NCBI GenBank assembly: GCA_002683825.1
Contig: NYUD01000083.1
Span: 1 to 45,383 of the forward strand
Direction: 5' to 3'
Length of the DNA stretch: 45,383 nt
Source: Planctomycetota bacterium
GTDB taxonomy: Bacteria > Planctomycetota > UBA1135 > GCA-002686595
How positions within the stretch are numbered: position 1 is the stretch's first letter; each line of letters starts with the position of its first letter. The notes beneath the pieces were generated by a model, which was not told the origin of the DNA, made no database searches, and saw only the letters and a list, made by a program, of their open reading frames with translations. Positions 24,479-33,744 of the stretch are shown here, piece by piece. The position numbers and the translations under genes are program-made.

Positions 24479-26308
24479 ATGTTCCGGAATTCGTACACAC
24501 TCCTGGCTGCGCTTCCGATCGCCGCGTCTTCCCTGGGCCAGTCCCCCGCCTGGACGCAGGTCAGTTCCTTTGGCGAATACGAGGGCTACAGCGCGCCGCG
24601 CTTCGACGGCTACCTACGGGAATCGTTCTACATCGAGATGCGGGATGGCGTGGAGCTGGCCTGCGACCTCTACCGACCGAGCCTCAGTGGCGAAGTCACC
24701 GAGGAACCGCTGCCGCTCGTGTGGACACACGATCGTTATCACCGTGCGGCCCAGTCGGGCCGTCGAGCTATCGCCACCAAACTCGTCATCTATCCCTGGC
24801 TGAACACGATGTTGAACCACGGCTACCTCGTGGCTGCGGTCGACGTGCGCGGGGCCGGCGCGTCGTTCGGTACGTGGGATGGCATCTTCAACGAGACCGA
24901 GACGGGAGATGCGTACGACATCGTCGAGTGGTTCGCCGATCAGGAATGGTGTGACGGCAACATCGGAATGTACGGCGGTTCGTACCTGGGGGGGACGCAA
25001 TACATGGCGGCGAGTCGCAAGCCACCCCATCTCAAGGCGCTCTTTCCCTGGGTCGCGCCGGCAGACCTGTACGAGATCACCTGGAGTGGTGGCATCTTCC
25101 GCGACGATCTGGTCGGGATCTGGACGACCCTCACGCACGATCTGGATCGCAGTCCGGCGGTCGCATCGGTCGACTGGGACGATGGCTTTGAGCTCAAAAA
25201 GAGCGCTCAACAAGATCACGAGAGCAATCGCAACTTCGAGCCCGTCGTGCGCAGTAGCGCTTTCCGCGACAGCGAGTACGAGGGCCGTCCGCTCTGGGTT
25301 TCCCAAAGCCCGATCTCCTACGTGGAGGCCATCGAAGAGTCTGGAGTCGCCATCTACCACCAAGGCGGCTGGTTCGATCCGTTCAGTCGCGACAGCTTCG
25401 CGATGTTCGGAAGCCTCGATAATCCGCAAAAGATCGTGATGGGGCCCTGGTTCCATTCGCGCGCGAACGGCGTGGACTGGAACGCGGAAGCCCTGCGCTG
25501 GTTCGACCGCTGGCTGAAGGGCATCGAGAACGGCGTGATGGAGGAGGATGCGATCCACTTCTACACGATGTTCAGTCCCGGAGACGGCGTATGGTGCTCC
25601 ACCGACACATGGCCGCTTCCGGACGAAGAGCGAGCGGCCTACTTCTTCAATGCGGGCCCTTCGGGATCCATCGATTCCAAGAACGATGGTCTGCTGTCCC
25701 GGGAACCCGAGTCCGTCGCCGGTCTGGATGAGGGGGCGATCGACTATTCGTTATCGAGCGGGCTGATCACGCGCTGGAGTAACGCGGTAGGCAAGGGGGG
25801 GGCAAACCCGAGCTACAAGACTCTCGAGACAAACGATGCGGGCTGTCTGACCTACACGACGCCTGTGCTCGAGGAGGACCTCGAAGTCACGGGCCACCCG
25901 ATCGTGCATCTGTGGACTACGGTCGTTGCTCCGGACGCCGACTTCTTCGTGTACCTCGAAGAGGTTCTACCCGACGGCACCTCGCACTACGTCAGCGAAG
26001 GATGCCTTCGCGCGACCCACCGGAGGCTGAGCGAACCACCCTACGATCGCATGGGGTTGCCCTACCACAGCTGCTTCGAAAAGGACGTGCTGGCCGTCCC
26101 CGAAGGGCCGATGGAGCTCGTCTTCGACCTTTTTCCCGTCTCGAATCTCTTTCAGGCGGGCAACCGGCTGCGCGTCAGCATCGCGGGGGCGGACGATCAG
26201 AATGCGTTGACCAACCCACAGCCATCGGATTCCACGATGCGGATTCACCGTGGTGCACAGCGAGCTTCCTACATCGACCTGCCCATCCTACAAGGCGGCG
26301 GGGAATAG
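24479..26308 (+). CDS. Secreted CocE/NonD family hydrolase (X-Pro dipeptidyl-peptidase S15-like)
   Basis: The 609-residue protein begins with a signal peptide (MFRNSYTLLAALPIAASSLGQS) and is exported. The alpha/beta-hydrolase core contains LVAAVDVRGAGASFG and the nucleophile elbow MYGGSYLGGTQ with Ser168. Also present are HQGGWFDPFSRDSF and GPWFHS. The C-terminal jelly-roll domain (VTGHPIVHLWTTVVAPDADFFVYLEEV, then GNRLRVSIAGAD) is the X-Pro dipeptidyl-peptidase/CocE-type beta domain. Members cleave esters, acylamides or X-Pro peptides; the actual substrate cannot be read from sequence. It follows upp by 26 bp and may share the transcript, though no metabolic link is evident. It converges with acpS with 16 bp between stops. 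Confidence 0.9.
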   Translation: MFRNSYTLLAALPIAASSLGQSPAWTQVSSFGEYEGYSAPRFDGYLRESFYIEMRDGVELACDLYRPSLSGEVTEEPLPLVWTHDRYHRAAQSGRRAIATKLVIYPWLNTMLNHGYLVAAVDVRGAGASFGTWDGIFNETETGDAYDIVEWFADQEWCDGNIGMYGGSYLGGTQYMAASRKPPHLKALFPWVAPADLYEITWSGGIFRDDLVGIWTTLTHDLDRSPAVASVDWDDGFELKKSAQQDHESNRNFEPVVRSSAFRDSEYEGRPLWVSQSPISYVEAIEESGVAIYHQGGWFDPFSRDSFAMFGSLDNPQKIVMGPWFHSRANGVDWNAEALRWFDRWLKGIENGVMEEDAIHFYTMFSPGDGVWCSTDTWPLPDEERAAYFFNAGPSGSIDSKNDGLLSREPESVAGLDEGAIDYSLSSGLITRWSNAVGKGGANPSYKTLETNDAGCLTYTTPVLEEDLEVTGHPIVHLWTTVVAPDADFFVYLEEVLPDGTSHYVSEGCLRATHRRLSEPPYDRMGLPYHSCFEKDVLAVPEGPMELVFDLFPVSNLFQAGNRLRVSIAGADDQNALTNPQPSDSTMRIHRGAQRASYIDLPILQGGGE

Positions 26309-26324
26309 CCCGTTCAAGCACGAG

Positions 26325-26711
26325 CTAGTCGCGCTCGCCTACGGCGACCGCGGCGGCCATGTCCGCGTCGTGAGTGATCGTGATATGGACACGATCGATT
26401 CCGCGCCGGTCGGCGATCTCTCCGCAGGCTCCGTGTAGGTGGACCTCTGGAGCCTGACCCGGCGCTCTACGGACCTCGATGTCGACCCAGCGCACCCCTC
26501 GCGTCCAACCGGTCCCCAGAGTCTTCATGACCGCCTCCTTGACGGCGTAGCGTCCGGCGTAGTGGGTTGCTCGACGTAGCGAGCGCCTTTCGCAATATGC
26601 CTGCTCTTCTGGTGTGAAGATTCGATCGAGGAAGCGCTGGCCGCGAGACTCGAGGACGCGCTCCATGCGCGAAATCTGCATGAGATCCAGTCCCAGGGAA
26701 ACGATGGGCAC
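26325..26711 (-). CDS. acpS: Holo-[acyl-carrier-protein] synthase
   Basis: At 128 residues this is the usual AcpS size. The enzyme transfers phosphopantetheine from CoA to acyl carrier protein in the cytoplasm. The two family motifs are present: GLDLMQISRM with Asp near residue 9, and AGRYAVKEAVMKTLGTG with the magnesium-binding Glu. The C-terminal ITHDADMAAAVAV matches the SISHxxxxAAA strand with Thr for the second Ser. It lies 12 bp after the enoyl-CoA isomerase gene on the same strand, so they probably form an operon, and it supports fatty acid synthesis. Confidence 0.93.
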   Translation of the reverse strand: MPIVSLGLDLMQISRMERVLESRGQRFLDRIFTPEEQAYCERRSLRRATHYAGRYAVKEAVMKTLGTGWTRGVRWVDIEVRRAPGQAPEVHLHGACGEIADRRGIDRVHITITHDADMAAAVAVGERD

Positions 26712-26723
26712 GGGACGGTTCCT

Positions 26724-27479
26724 TTAGCCGGACTTCTGGGCCAAGCGATCCACGAGTGCCTGCATCGCGCCCTGGGTCTCGTCGCCAAACCACTCGTCCA
26801 CGAAGCGTTCCAGGGTCTCTTCATCCAGTCGTTCAAAGGGCTCCGCCAGGGACCGTCGCGCCAGAGCGCGCGTCCGGTTGAGAGCCTGCTGGGGAAGCTT
26901 CCCGAGCATTTCTATCCAGGCCAGCGCCCGTGGAATGACCTCTTCGATCGGGCACAGTTCATCGACGAGGCCGATACGTAGTGCTTCTTCCGTTCCGAAG
27001 AGCTGGGCCGTTGCGCACATCCTCTCTGCCTGCCGCGAGCCGACCACGTGGGCTATCGCCGCGTAGATCGGGTCCGGTACGGGCAGGCCTACCTGAACCT
27101 CGTTGAGTCCGATCCTGAACTCGCCCTCGGCCATGACGCGCCAATCGCAAAAGACGGCGAGCACGCATCCCCCGGCGGGTGCGTGGCCCGTGATGGCGCA
27201 GGCTGTAGGGCGGGGAGACTCGGCCAACATCTGCATGACGGCAAAGAAGTCGACCCAGGCCTGCCGCACCGCGCTGCGGTCGATCTTCATGAACTCGGGC
27301 ACGTCCAGACCGCCCGAGAACATGCCCTCGCGTCCCGAGAGAACGAGGCCCCGCACATCGTCCCCGAGTTCTTCCAGCGCCTCGCGCAGGGCCCCGATCA
27401 TCCCGGGAGACAGGGCGTTTGCAGGGGGCCGCGCGAGCCGCAGTTCGAGGATCGCGCCGTGTTCGATTCGTTCCAGCAT
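26724..27479 (-). CDS. Enoyl-CoA hydratase/isomerase, delta3-delta2 isomerase-like
   Basis: The 251-residue crotonase-fold protein resembles delta3,delta2-enoyl-CoA isomerase (ECI1) more than hydratases. First oxyanion segment: GREGMFSGGLDVPEF. Second: HAPAGGCVLAVFCDWRVMAEG. The segment RIGLNEVQVGL then matches the ECI1 IGLNETQLG motif, whose Glu is the single catalytic acid. The hydratase-type second Glu was not seen. Such enzymes shift double bonds during oxidation of unsaturated fatty acids. It heads a two-gene unit with acpS. A different crotonase activity cannot be excluded. Confidence 0.85.
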   Translation of the reverse strand: MLERIEHGAILELRLARPPANALSPGMIGALREALEELGDDVRGLVLSGREGMFSGGLDVPEFMKIDRSAVRQAWVDFFAVMQMLAESPRPTACAITGHAPAGGCVLAVFCDWRVMAEGEFRIGLNEVQVGLPVPDPIYAAIAHVVGSRQAERMCATAQLFGTEEALRIGLVDELCPIEEVIPRALAWIEMLGKLPQQALNRTRALARRSLAEPFERLDEETLERFVDEWFGDETQGAMQALVDRLAQKSG

Positions 27480-27863
27480 GGATGGCGGCGGAGTCTAGCA
27501 CCCGGGTGTGGAAGCCCAGTTGCGATTCCGGGAAGTGCGGGAGGACTCCGATCTGGCGCCGGCCGTCTCGAAAGCCCAAAAAAGTGAAAAGGACGCCCGC
27601 CCCATCCGGCTGGAAAAAAGACCCCATGGGTATCGAGGCCACTTCCCCAGCACCGCCCGAGCTTTCAATTCCCACCAAAGTCCTCGAGGCGGTGTTCGAA
27701 GGCTCTGCGGAGGATAGGTCAATGGCGGGCGTGGAGCCGATCCCCGTGGGTGCTTCCGCGTCTTGACGGTGTCCAAGAAGGACTCCGTGACGGCTGGTCT
27801 GTCGTTGATGAAGACCGGCCAGCTCCATCGACTCCAGGTCGGCCAAGTCTAAGATCTCCTGGT
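27480..27863. other. 384-bp intergenic region between divergent genes
   Basis: This is the only gap above 300 bp. It separates the isomerase (minus) from the SGNH hydrolase (plus) and must hold promoters for both. Short A-runs occur near 27581-27589 and 27612-27618. A 46-codon frame from ATG 27626 to 27766 on the plus strand is possible but has no strong ribosome binding site and no recognised similarity. TTGACG occurs at 27764 without a convincing -10. No hairpin terminator or RNA gene was recognised. Confidence 0.5.
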
Positions 27864-28898
27864 ATGCCTGCCGGATCACCTTGGCGTGGGCGCCTCTTGG
27901 CGCTGGCGATTTCTCTGGGAATCAGCTTCCTGATGGGGGAGATCTTGGTGCGCCTGGTTATTGGCTCGCCGCTGTCGGAACGTCTGCCGGTCCTGCACAT
28001 GCGGGCCAACGAGCATCGCGGCTGGGAGATGGTGGAGGGTGTCCACTACACCTACCACCATCCTGCGTTCGTCAATTCCCTGGGATTGCGCAACCCGGAA
28101 GTTGCACCCCGCCAACCGAATGAGGTGCGGGTGCTCATGCTCGGCGACAGCCTCGTCTACGGGCAGGGCGTGGGAGACGATGAGACCCTGCCTTTCGCGC
28201 TGCAGGAGGTTTGTGAAGCCTCGGATGCGGACGGGAGATCGTGGACGGTCATCAACTCAGGTCACCGCGCCTACGACACGCGCCAGGAGTTGGGCCTGTT
28301 GGACCAGATGGGATCGGAGCTCGATCCAGACATCGTGGTGATGTGCTGGTACTGGAACGATCTCACCGAGCGCGAGATCGAAAGAATGTACCAGCGCATT
28401 CGTGGCCGGGGCGAGCTCGCCTTCGACACGGGCTCGCGCATCGAGGGCTGGGCCAAAGTACAGTGGTGGTCGCACGAGCTGCTGCGGCGTAGCGCGCTCG
28501 CGATGTACCTCCACGATCTGGTGGACCGTTCACAGGCCGAGAACATGAGCCCTGCGGTGATCGAAGCGGGGCTAGCCAAACTGGCCGGGTATCTGGAGCG
28601 GTTCGTCGCGCGGTGTGACGAGCTGGGTGCCCTGCCGCTGTTCTGCGTCATTCCCGATCCCGGGGCCCTCTTGGGGCCGCACGCGAGCACCGACGTGGTC
28701 GACCGCGCCCTCCGCATGGCGCAGGAGCAGGGAATTCCCACCGTCCACCTGGCGTCCGGGCTCGAAGCGTACTCCCAAGAGAACGGTCGCTTGCCCGTGA
28801 TTCCCTTTGACGGTCACTATCTGCCGGAGGGGAACCGCATCATGGCCGAAGCCCTGGCCCCCGAGCTCTCTCGGAGTATCGGGGCGCTTCAAGACTAG
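27864..28898 (+). CDS. Membrane-anchored SGNH/GDSL hydrolase
   Basis: The ATG at 27864 gives 344 residues and starts just before one hydrophobic helix (LLALAISLGISFLMGEILVRL), so the catalytic part is probably outside the inner membrane. SGNH blocks are visible: VLMLGDSLVYGQGV with nucleophile Ser96; Gly in VINSGHRAYDT; Asn in WYWNDLTE; and Asp-x-His in FDGHYLPEGN near the C-terminus. The fold covers esterases, lipases and sugar O-acetylesterases/acyltransferase-like enzymes. A SLGLRNPEV segment before the first block is common in membrane-anchored bacterial members linked to envelope polysaccharide. Substrate unknown. Confidence 0.88.
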   Translation: MPAGSPWRGRLLALAISLGISFLMGEILVRLVIGSPLSERLPVLHMRANEHRGWEMVEGVHYTYHHPAFVNSLGLRNPEVAPRQPNEVRVLMLGDSLVYGQGVGDDETLPFALQEVCEASDADGRSWTVINSGHRAYDTRQELGLLDQMGSELDPDIVVMCWYWNDLTEREIERMYQRIRGRGELAFDTGSRIEGWAKVQWWSHELLRRSALAMYLHDLVDRSQAENMSPAVIEAGLAKLAGYLERFVARCDELGALPLFCVIPDPGALLGPHASTDVVDRALRMAQEQGIPTVHLASGLEAYSQENGRLPVIPFDGHYLPEGNRIMAEALAPELSRSIGALQD

Positions 28899-29002
28899 CG
28901 AGGTTTCGCCGGCTCGGCTTCGGAGCACGATGGGATTCAGAACCTGGCCCATTTGCAAGCGCCGGGGCAGCCCTGAAGCCTCGCCCGGGCTACGCTACGC
29001 AC

Positions 29003-29965
29003 ATGGACGAGACTTCCGAGATGCAGGTCTTGCTCGCCTCGCCGCGAGGTTTTTGCGCAGGTGTTGACCGGGCGATCGAGATCGTCGAGCGGGCGCTCGA
29101 GTTGTATGGACCCCCGGTCCATGTCTTTCATGAGATCGTTCACAACCGCCACGTGCTGGAGGATTTTCGTGGCCGTGGCGTGATCTTCGTCGAGGACCTC
29201 GACCAGGTGCCCGAGGGGTCGGTGACGATCTTCAGCGCCCACGGGGTTTCTGAAGAGGTTGAACGCGTCGGTCGTGAACGCAATCTGCGCGTCATCGATG
29301 CGACCTGTCCCCTGGTGACCAAGGTTCACTTGCAGGCGCAACTCTACGAGAGGGATGGCGGCGAGCTGGTTCTCGTTGGACACCCGGGCCATCCTGAAAT
29401 CGAGGGAACGCGTGGACGCATACTCGGCATCGTGCACGTACTCTCGACGGTCGAAGAGGTCGAACGCCTCGAGGTCGTAGACCCGAAAAAACTGGCCTAC
29501 GTGACTCAGACCACGCTGTCTGTGGACGACACGAAAGAAGTCATCGAGGCACTGAAGATACGCTTTCCAAAGATCCGCGGACCGGAGCTGAAGGACATTT
29601 GCTACGCGACACAAAACCGTCAAAATGCGGTCAAGGCGATGACGGATGAGGACATCGACCTGTTGCTTGTCGTCGGATCCCCTAACAGCTCCAATTCGAA
29701 CCGATTGCGCGAGATGGGAGAGCGTCGGGGCGTGTCTTCCTATCTGATCGATAGCGAGGACGATCTCGACCCGGCCTGGCTCTCCTCCGGGAAGAAGGTC
29801 GGTGTGACCGCGGGAGCTTCGGCTCCCGAAGCTCTCGTGCAAAGCGTCCTTACGCGTCTGCGCGAGTTCGGGGTCACTGCCGTGCGCGATATGGACGGCG
29901 AGCCCGAGTCGGTCGTCTTCCACCTGCCGGAAGAGTTGCGCGCGGGCAAGATCACCCGCGCGTAG
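29003..29965 (+). CDS. ispH: 4-hydroxy-3-methylbut-2-enyl diphosphate reductase
   Basis: A 320-residue IspH, the last enzyme of the MEP isoprenoid pathway, reducing HMBPP to IPP and DMAPP. The three cluster cysteines are Cys18 (PRGFCAGV), Cys102 (DATCPLV) and Cys200 (DICYATQNRQ). Conserved substrate-contact histidines occur in HEIVHN and VGHPGHPE, the catalytic Glu region is in the second of these, and VGSPNSSNSNRL and TAGASAPE are present. Start ATG at 29003; a second ATG at 29021 would lose only six residues. It shows that isoprenoids are made by the MEP route. Its [4Fe-4S] cluster depends on assembly functions such as those encoded nearby. Confidence 0.96.
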   Translation: MDETSEMQVLLASPRGFCAGVDRAIEIVERALELYGPPVHVFHEIVHNRHVLEDFRGRGVIFVEDLDQVPEGSVTIFSAHGVSEEVERVGRERNLRVIDATCPLVTKVHLQAQLYERDGGELVLVGHPGHPEIEGTRGRILGIVHVLSTVEEVERLEVVDPKKLAYVTQTTLSVDDTKEVIEALKIRFPKIRGPELKDICYATQNRQNAVKAMTDEDIDLLLVVGSPNSSNSNRLREMGERRGVSSYLIDSEDDLDPAWLSSGKKVGVTAGASAPEALVQSVLTRLREFGVTAVRDMDGEPESVVFHLPEELRAGKITRA

Positions 29966-30014
29966 GCGGTGGAATTCATCCTGACACCGACTTCCTTCCA
30001 CCGATCCGTAGCGG

Positions 30015-30590
30015 CTACACGTTTTCGACTTCGATCAGCGGATCGCCTTCGTCCACCTCGTCACCATCGTCCGCCAGCAGCTTGACGATGCGGGCCTTTT
30101 GCGGAAGTGCGCCGTGGGCTTCGTAGCTGAGGTGCGTGAAGGTCTTCATCACCTCGATCAATCCCACCGTGCGACCCGGCTCCAGGACATCGCCGATCTG
30201 GACGTAGGCCGGGTCCTCGGGAGCCGGTCGGTGCCAGAAGCGTCCGCTATAGGGAGCCCGCAAGGCCAGGGCGGATCTCGTTTTCACAGCGCTCTCCTTC
30301 TGCTGGGAGTCGCTCACGGTCGTCGCCAGGGGGGCGAGCTCGTAGAGCGCGGCGCCGTATTCCACGGGAGCATGTACGCGTTCAGGCGGGATCGAAACGA
30401 TGCGTCCGGTGACTCCGGCGGGCACGATGAGCTCGAAGGCAACGTCGAGTCGATGGAGAACTCCCGCGCGGGAACCCGGCGTCAATACGGCACCTTCCTC
30501 TACGACGCACGTGAACGTTCCCACCTCGGGCGCACGGAGAAAGATCCGCTGCTCTTGGCGCTCTACGATGAATTCGCGACTGGGGGGCAT
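30015..30590 (-). CDS. Biotin carboxyl carrier protein with two biotinyl-like domains
   Basis: The 191-residue protein carries two lipoyl/biotinyl-fold segments. The C-terminal one (about 108-190) has YSGRFW, GDVLEPGRTVGLIEVMKTF with Lys149 as the biotin site, then GDEVDEGDPLIEVE. The attachment motif reads VMKT rather than the usual AMKM. The N-terminal segment (about 15-85) has the same rhythm (LRAPEVGTFTCVV, VLTPGSRAGVL, GRIVSIPPERVHAPVEYGAALYEL) but LDVAFEL replaces the lysine hairpin, so it cannot be biotinylated there. It starts 4 bp after the carboxyltransferase stop. The biotin arm carries CO2 from biotin carboxylase to the carboxyltransferase. Confidence 0.85.
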   Translation of the reverse strand: MPPSREFIVERQEQRIFLRAPEVGTFTCVVEEGAVLTPGSRAGVLHRLDVAFELIVPAGVTGRIVSIPPERVHAPVEYGAALYELAPLATTVSDSQQKESAVKTRSALALRAPYSGRFWHRPAPEDPAYVQIGDVLEPGRTVGLIEVMKTFTHLSYEAHGALPQKARIVKLLADDGDEVDEGDPLIEVENV

Positions 30591-30594
30591 GCTT

Positions 30595-32322
30595 CTAGCT
30601 ACGATTGCGCGAAATGGCGGCGAGGTCGTGCAAGGACCAGATGCGTGGGTTCTTCACCCGTCGGTAGCCGGTCGCCTGGTAGGACGTCTCGGCGAACAGT
30701 TCTATCCAGCTGCGTAGTTCGTCGAGAGCGACGATGTCATCGGTGTCCATCTGACTTGCGGAGCGGTAGGGGTCCATGTCCTCTTCGATCCGTTCCTCGA
30801 CGGCGCGCATCTCGCTTTCTATCCTCCTTCGCTCTTCGGGATCCTGGGTTTCTATTTCGAAGTCGTCGGTCAACTTCGCGTTGAAGGCGGCGATGGCGAG
30901 TGTTCGTCCCTCCATCACCGACAGTCGCGTAATCGGCGTGGAGAGCTGAAGCACCGGGTCGTACGGCATTCCGGCCATGGCGTAGTAGCCCGCACCCGAG
31001 GCCTTCCGCAACAGCACGGTGAACATCGGCGTGCGGTTGGTGCTGTTGGTGTAGATCAAGCTCGATCCGTAGCCGAGGAGCCCCAACCGTTCCGCTTCGA
31101 CGCCGATGTCGAAGCCGGAAACGTCCTGGAGCCAAACCAGCGGAATGCCGTCCGCATCGCACGAGCGTGAAAACTCCGCGATCTTGGCGATGCCCTCCTT
31201 GTAAAGGATACCGCCGGGCTTCTTCGCGTGGCGGTGCTCGGGATCGTCCAGTAGTCCCTGCCGGTTGGTTACAAAGCCGATGTAGAGGCCTTGAACGCGC
31301 CCCACGCCGCACATGACCTCTCGACCGCGATCGGGAAAGAGTTCCCAGAAGAGGCTCTCGTCGACCAGACGAGCCAGGACCTCTTCGGCGGAATAGGCCA
31401 TGCGGTGGTCGCAGGGAAGAATGGCCGAGAGTTCGGAGGAGGGGAAATGGGGTGGCGCGGCTTCGACTCCGTAGCGGTAGTACTCGACTGCGCTCGCCGG
31501 CAGTTTTTCGACCTCGCATCGGATGAGCTTCAGCGCCGTCTCGTCATCCGGCACACGTTCATCTGCGCAGCCCGATTGCGCGACGTGCACCTCCGGGCCG
31601 CCGATGTCGAGGCTGGACAGGTGCAGGCTCTTCGCCCCTTTGATCAATGCGGCCCCCGCAATGACCATGTAGGCGGCCTCGGTCATGACCACTCGGTCGG
31701 AGATGATCGGCATGTAGCCGCCACCGGCGATGCAATCGCCGAAGACTCCGGCGATCTGCGGCACGCCTTCAGCAGACAGCAGGCTGTTCTTCTTGAAGAT
31801 GTGACCCGCTCCGGTGCGTCCGGGGAACGAACGCGATTGTTCAGGCAGGTAGAGCCCCGAGCAGTCGACCAGGTAAATAACAGGAAGGCGTAGCCGTAGG
31901 GCCATCTCCTGAGCACGTTCGATTTTCTCCGGGGTCTGCGGCCACCACGATCCGGAAGCGACCGTGTTGTCGTTGGCGATCACCATCGTCCAGCGTCCAC
32001 TAACGCGCACATATGCCGTTACGCAGCCGGCCGCTGGGCTGGTTTGTTCGCCGAAGTTGCGTCCCCAATTGACGAAGGTGCCTACTTCGAAGATCTGCGA
32101 ATCCTCGTCCCTCAGAAGTTCGATGCGCTCGCGCGTCGTCAGTTTGTCCTTCTTGTGAACGCGCTCGACGTATTTTTCGCCCCAGCCCGCACACACGAGA
32201 GAGCGGCGTTCACGCAGGAGAGCTTCGCGCTCGGCGCTGCCCCGGCCTTGGTGATCGAGTTCGCTCGCATCGAGAAATGCATCCGAAGGACGACCGATGG
32301 GGACCAGGGGAACCTTTGCCAT
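30595..32322 (-). CDS. Acyl-CoA carboxylase carboxyltransferase subunit (MccB/PccB-like)
   Basis: The ATG at 32322 follows the biotin carboxylase stop by one base; longer open sequence upstream is the shadow of that gene. The 575-residue protein joins both halves of the carboxyltransferase. The N half has [48 protein letters not shown] and VAQSGCADE. The C half has [28 protein letters not shown] and [13 protein letters not shown]. These supply the oxyanion-hole glycines for carboxybiotin and acyl-CoA enolates. The resemblance is closer to methylcrotonyl-CoA carboxylase beta (LVD.SG.YLP.Q.) than to AccD. The acyl substrate is not decided. Confidence 0.92.
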   Translation of the reverse strand: MAKVPLVPIGRPSDAFLDASELDHQGRGSAEREALLRERRSLVCAGWGEKYVERVHKKDKLTTRERIELLRDEDSQIFEVGTFVNWGRNFGEQTSPAAGCVTAYVRVSGRWTMVIANDNTVASGSWWPQTPEKIERAQEMALRLRLPVIYLVDCSGLYLPEQSRSFPGRTGAGHIFKKNSLLSAEGVPQIAGVFGDCIAGGGYMPIISDRVVMTEAAYMVIAGAALIKGAKSLHLSSLDIGGPEVHVAQSGCADERVPDDETALKLIRCEVEKLPASAVEYYRYGVEAAPPHFPSSELSAILPCDHRMAYSAEEVLARLVDESLFWELFPDRGREVMCGVGRVQGLYIGFVTNRQGLLDDPEHRHAKKPGGILYKEGIAKIAEFSRSCDADGIPLVWLQDVSGFDIGVEAERLGLLGYGSSLIYTNSTNRTPMFTVLLRKASGAGYYAMAGMPYDPVLQLSTPITRLSVMEGRTLAIAAFNAKLTDDFEIETQDPEERRRIESEMRAVEERIEEDMDPYRSASQMDTDDIVALDELRSWIELFAETSYQATGYRRVKNPRIWSLHDLAAISRNRS

Positions 32323-32323
32323 C

Positions 32324-33673
32324 TCATGAACTCCAGCCGGGGATCGATCCAGTGTCGTAGTTGCCCGAGCGAAACGCTTCGCAGGAAAGGACGGCGAGAT
32401 GCAGCGGCACCGTCGTCGGCACGCCTTCGATCTGCGCGGCCGCAAGGGTGTTCTGCATGGTCTCGATCGCCGACTCGCGAAAATCGGCATGCACGATAAC
32501 CTTGGCGATCAGTGAATCGTAGTTTGGCGGGATCGTTTCACCCGCAGTCATGTGCGTGTCGATCCGGACGCGTCCGGGTCCTCGATCCGTCGGAATGTCG
32601 AAGGTCTCGATGCGCCCCGGCGCAGGCCGGAAATTCGCTTCGGGGTCCTCCGCATTGATGCGGCATTCGATCGAGTGTCCCTGCAGGCGTACGTCCTCTT
32701 GGCGCAACCCGAGCGGTCGGCCTGCGGAGATCTCGATCTGTTTATGCACGATGTCGATCCCACTGACCATTTCGGTGACGGGGTGCTCGACCTGCAGACG
32801 CGCATTGACTTCCATGAAGTAGAATTTGCCCTCCGGTGTGCGCAGGAACTCCATGGTGCCGGCGTTCTCGTAGCCGACCGAAAGCGCCGCTTGCACCGCG
32901 CGTTTTCCCAGGGCCGCTCGCTCGTCGTCGGAGAGCGCCGGGCTGGGGCTTTCCTCGATCAGCTTTTGGTGGGTGCGCTGAACCGAACACTCGCGTTCGC
33001 CCAGGTGGACCGCCTGGCCGAACCCGTCGACAAGAAGCTGAACCTCGATGTGGCGCCCGGCCGTGACGTAGCGCTCGAGATAAACCGAATCGGAACCGAA
33101 GGCCGAACGCGCCTCGGCCTGGGCGGCTTGAAAGACCTCGCGCAGCTCGGCTTCATTGGCCGCCAGCCGCATGCCGCGGCCGCCGCCCCCGTAGTCCGCC
33201 TTCAGGAGAACCGGATAGTCCGAGGCCTCGGCACACAAGAGCGCCGCTTCCACATCCCTCAAGGGCCCGTCCGAACCGGGTACGACCTCCAGTCCACCCG
33301 CCCGCATGGCCCTCTTCGCCGGGGATTTGGCTCCCAGGAGCGCCATGACGCCGGCCGGGGGACCGATGAACGCGATACCGTGCTGGCGGCAAAGCTGGGC
33401 GAAGCGCCGGTCCTCGGCCAGAAACCCCCAGCCCGGATGCAGGGCGCTCGAGCGAGTCTGGAGGGCGGCCTGCACCAGGCGTTCGGCCTTGAGGTAACTC
33501 TCGGCGGGGGGGGCCGGCCCCACGCAGACCATCTCGTCGAAGGCCCGCGTCCAGTCCGAGCCACGGTCTGCGGTCGAGGCCACACCGATCGGCGTGCATC
33601 CGAGCTCACGGGCGGCTCGCGCGATCCGTACCGCGACCTCTCCGCGGTTGGCGACTAGCAATCGTCGAAACAT
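32324..33673 (-). CDS. Biotin carboxylase subunit of acyl-CoA carboxylase
   Basis: The ATG at 33673 starts exactly at [21 protein letters not shown], giving 449 residues, the normal stand-alone biotin carboxylase length. It uses ATP and bicarbonate to carboxylate biotin on the carrier. Motifs: [15 protein letters not shown]-grasp loop [52 protein letters not shown] and [16 protein letters not shown] has Arg where Lys is usual, and EVNAR replaces EVNPR, both mild variants. It is the first gene of the three-gene carboxylase operon and diverges from the next gene over 71 bp. Confidence 0.94.
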   Translation of the reverse strand: MFRRLLVANRGEVAVRIARAARELGCTPIGVASTADRGSDWTRAFDEMVCVGPAPPAESYLKAERLVQAALQTRSSALHPGWGFLAEDRRFAQLCRQHGIAFIGPPAGVMALLGAKSPAKRAMRAGGLEVVPGSDGPLRDVEAALLCAEASDYPVLLKADYGGGGRGMRLAANEAELREVFQAAQAEARSAFGSDSVYLERYVTAGRHIEVQLLVDGFGQAVHLGERECSVQRTHQKLIEESPSPALSDDERAALGKRAVQAALSVGYENAGTMEFLRTPEGKFYFMEVNARLQVEHPVTEMVSGIDIVHKQIEISAGRPLGLRQEDVRLQGHSIECRINAEDPEANFRPAPGRIETFDIPTDRGPGRVRIDTHMTAGETIPPNYDSLIAKVIVHADFRESAIETMQNTLAAAQIEGVPTTVPLHLAVLSCEAFRSGNYDTGSIPGWSS

Positions 33674-33744
33674 CGAGACGGAGAGCCTACCCGAAAACAT
33701 GCCCTTCTTTTCCCCTCGTGCTTTGGTGAGATAGCGCGAGCCCC

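Noticed and set aside
27626..27766. 46-codon plus-strand frame in the intergenic region
   Set aside because: Weak ribosome binding site, no similarity recognised, and chance open frames are common at this GC content.
26959..27879. 306-codon minus-strand frame across the isomerase and gap
   Set aside because: Out of frame with the crotonase motifs; no domain and no conserved start.
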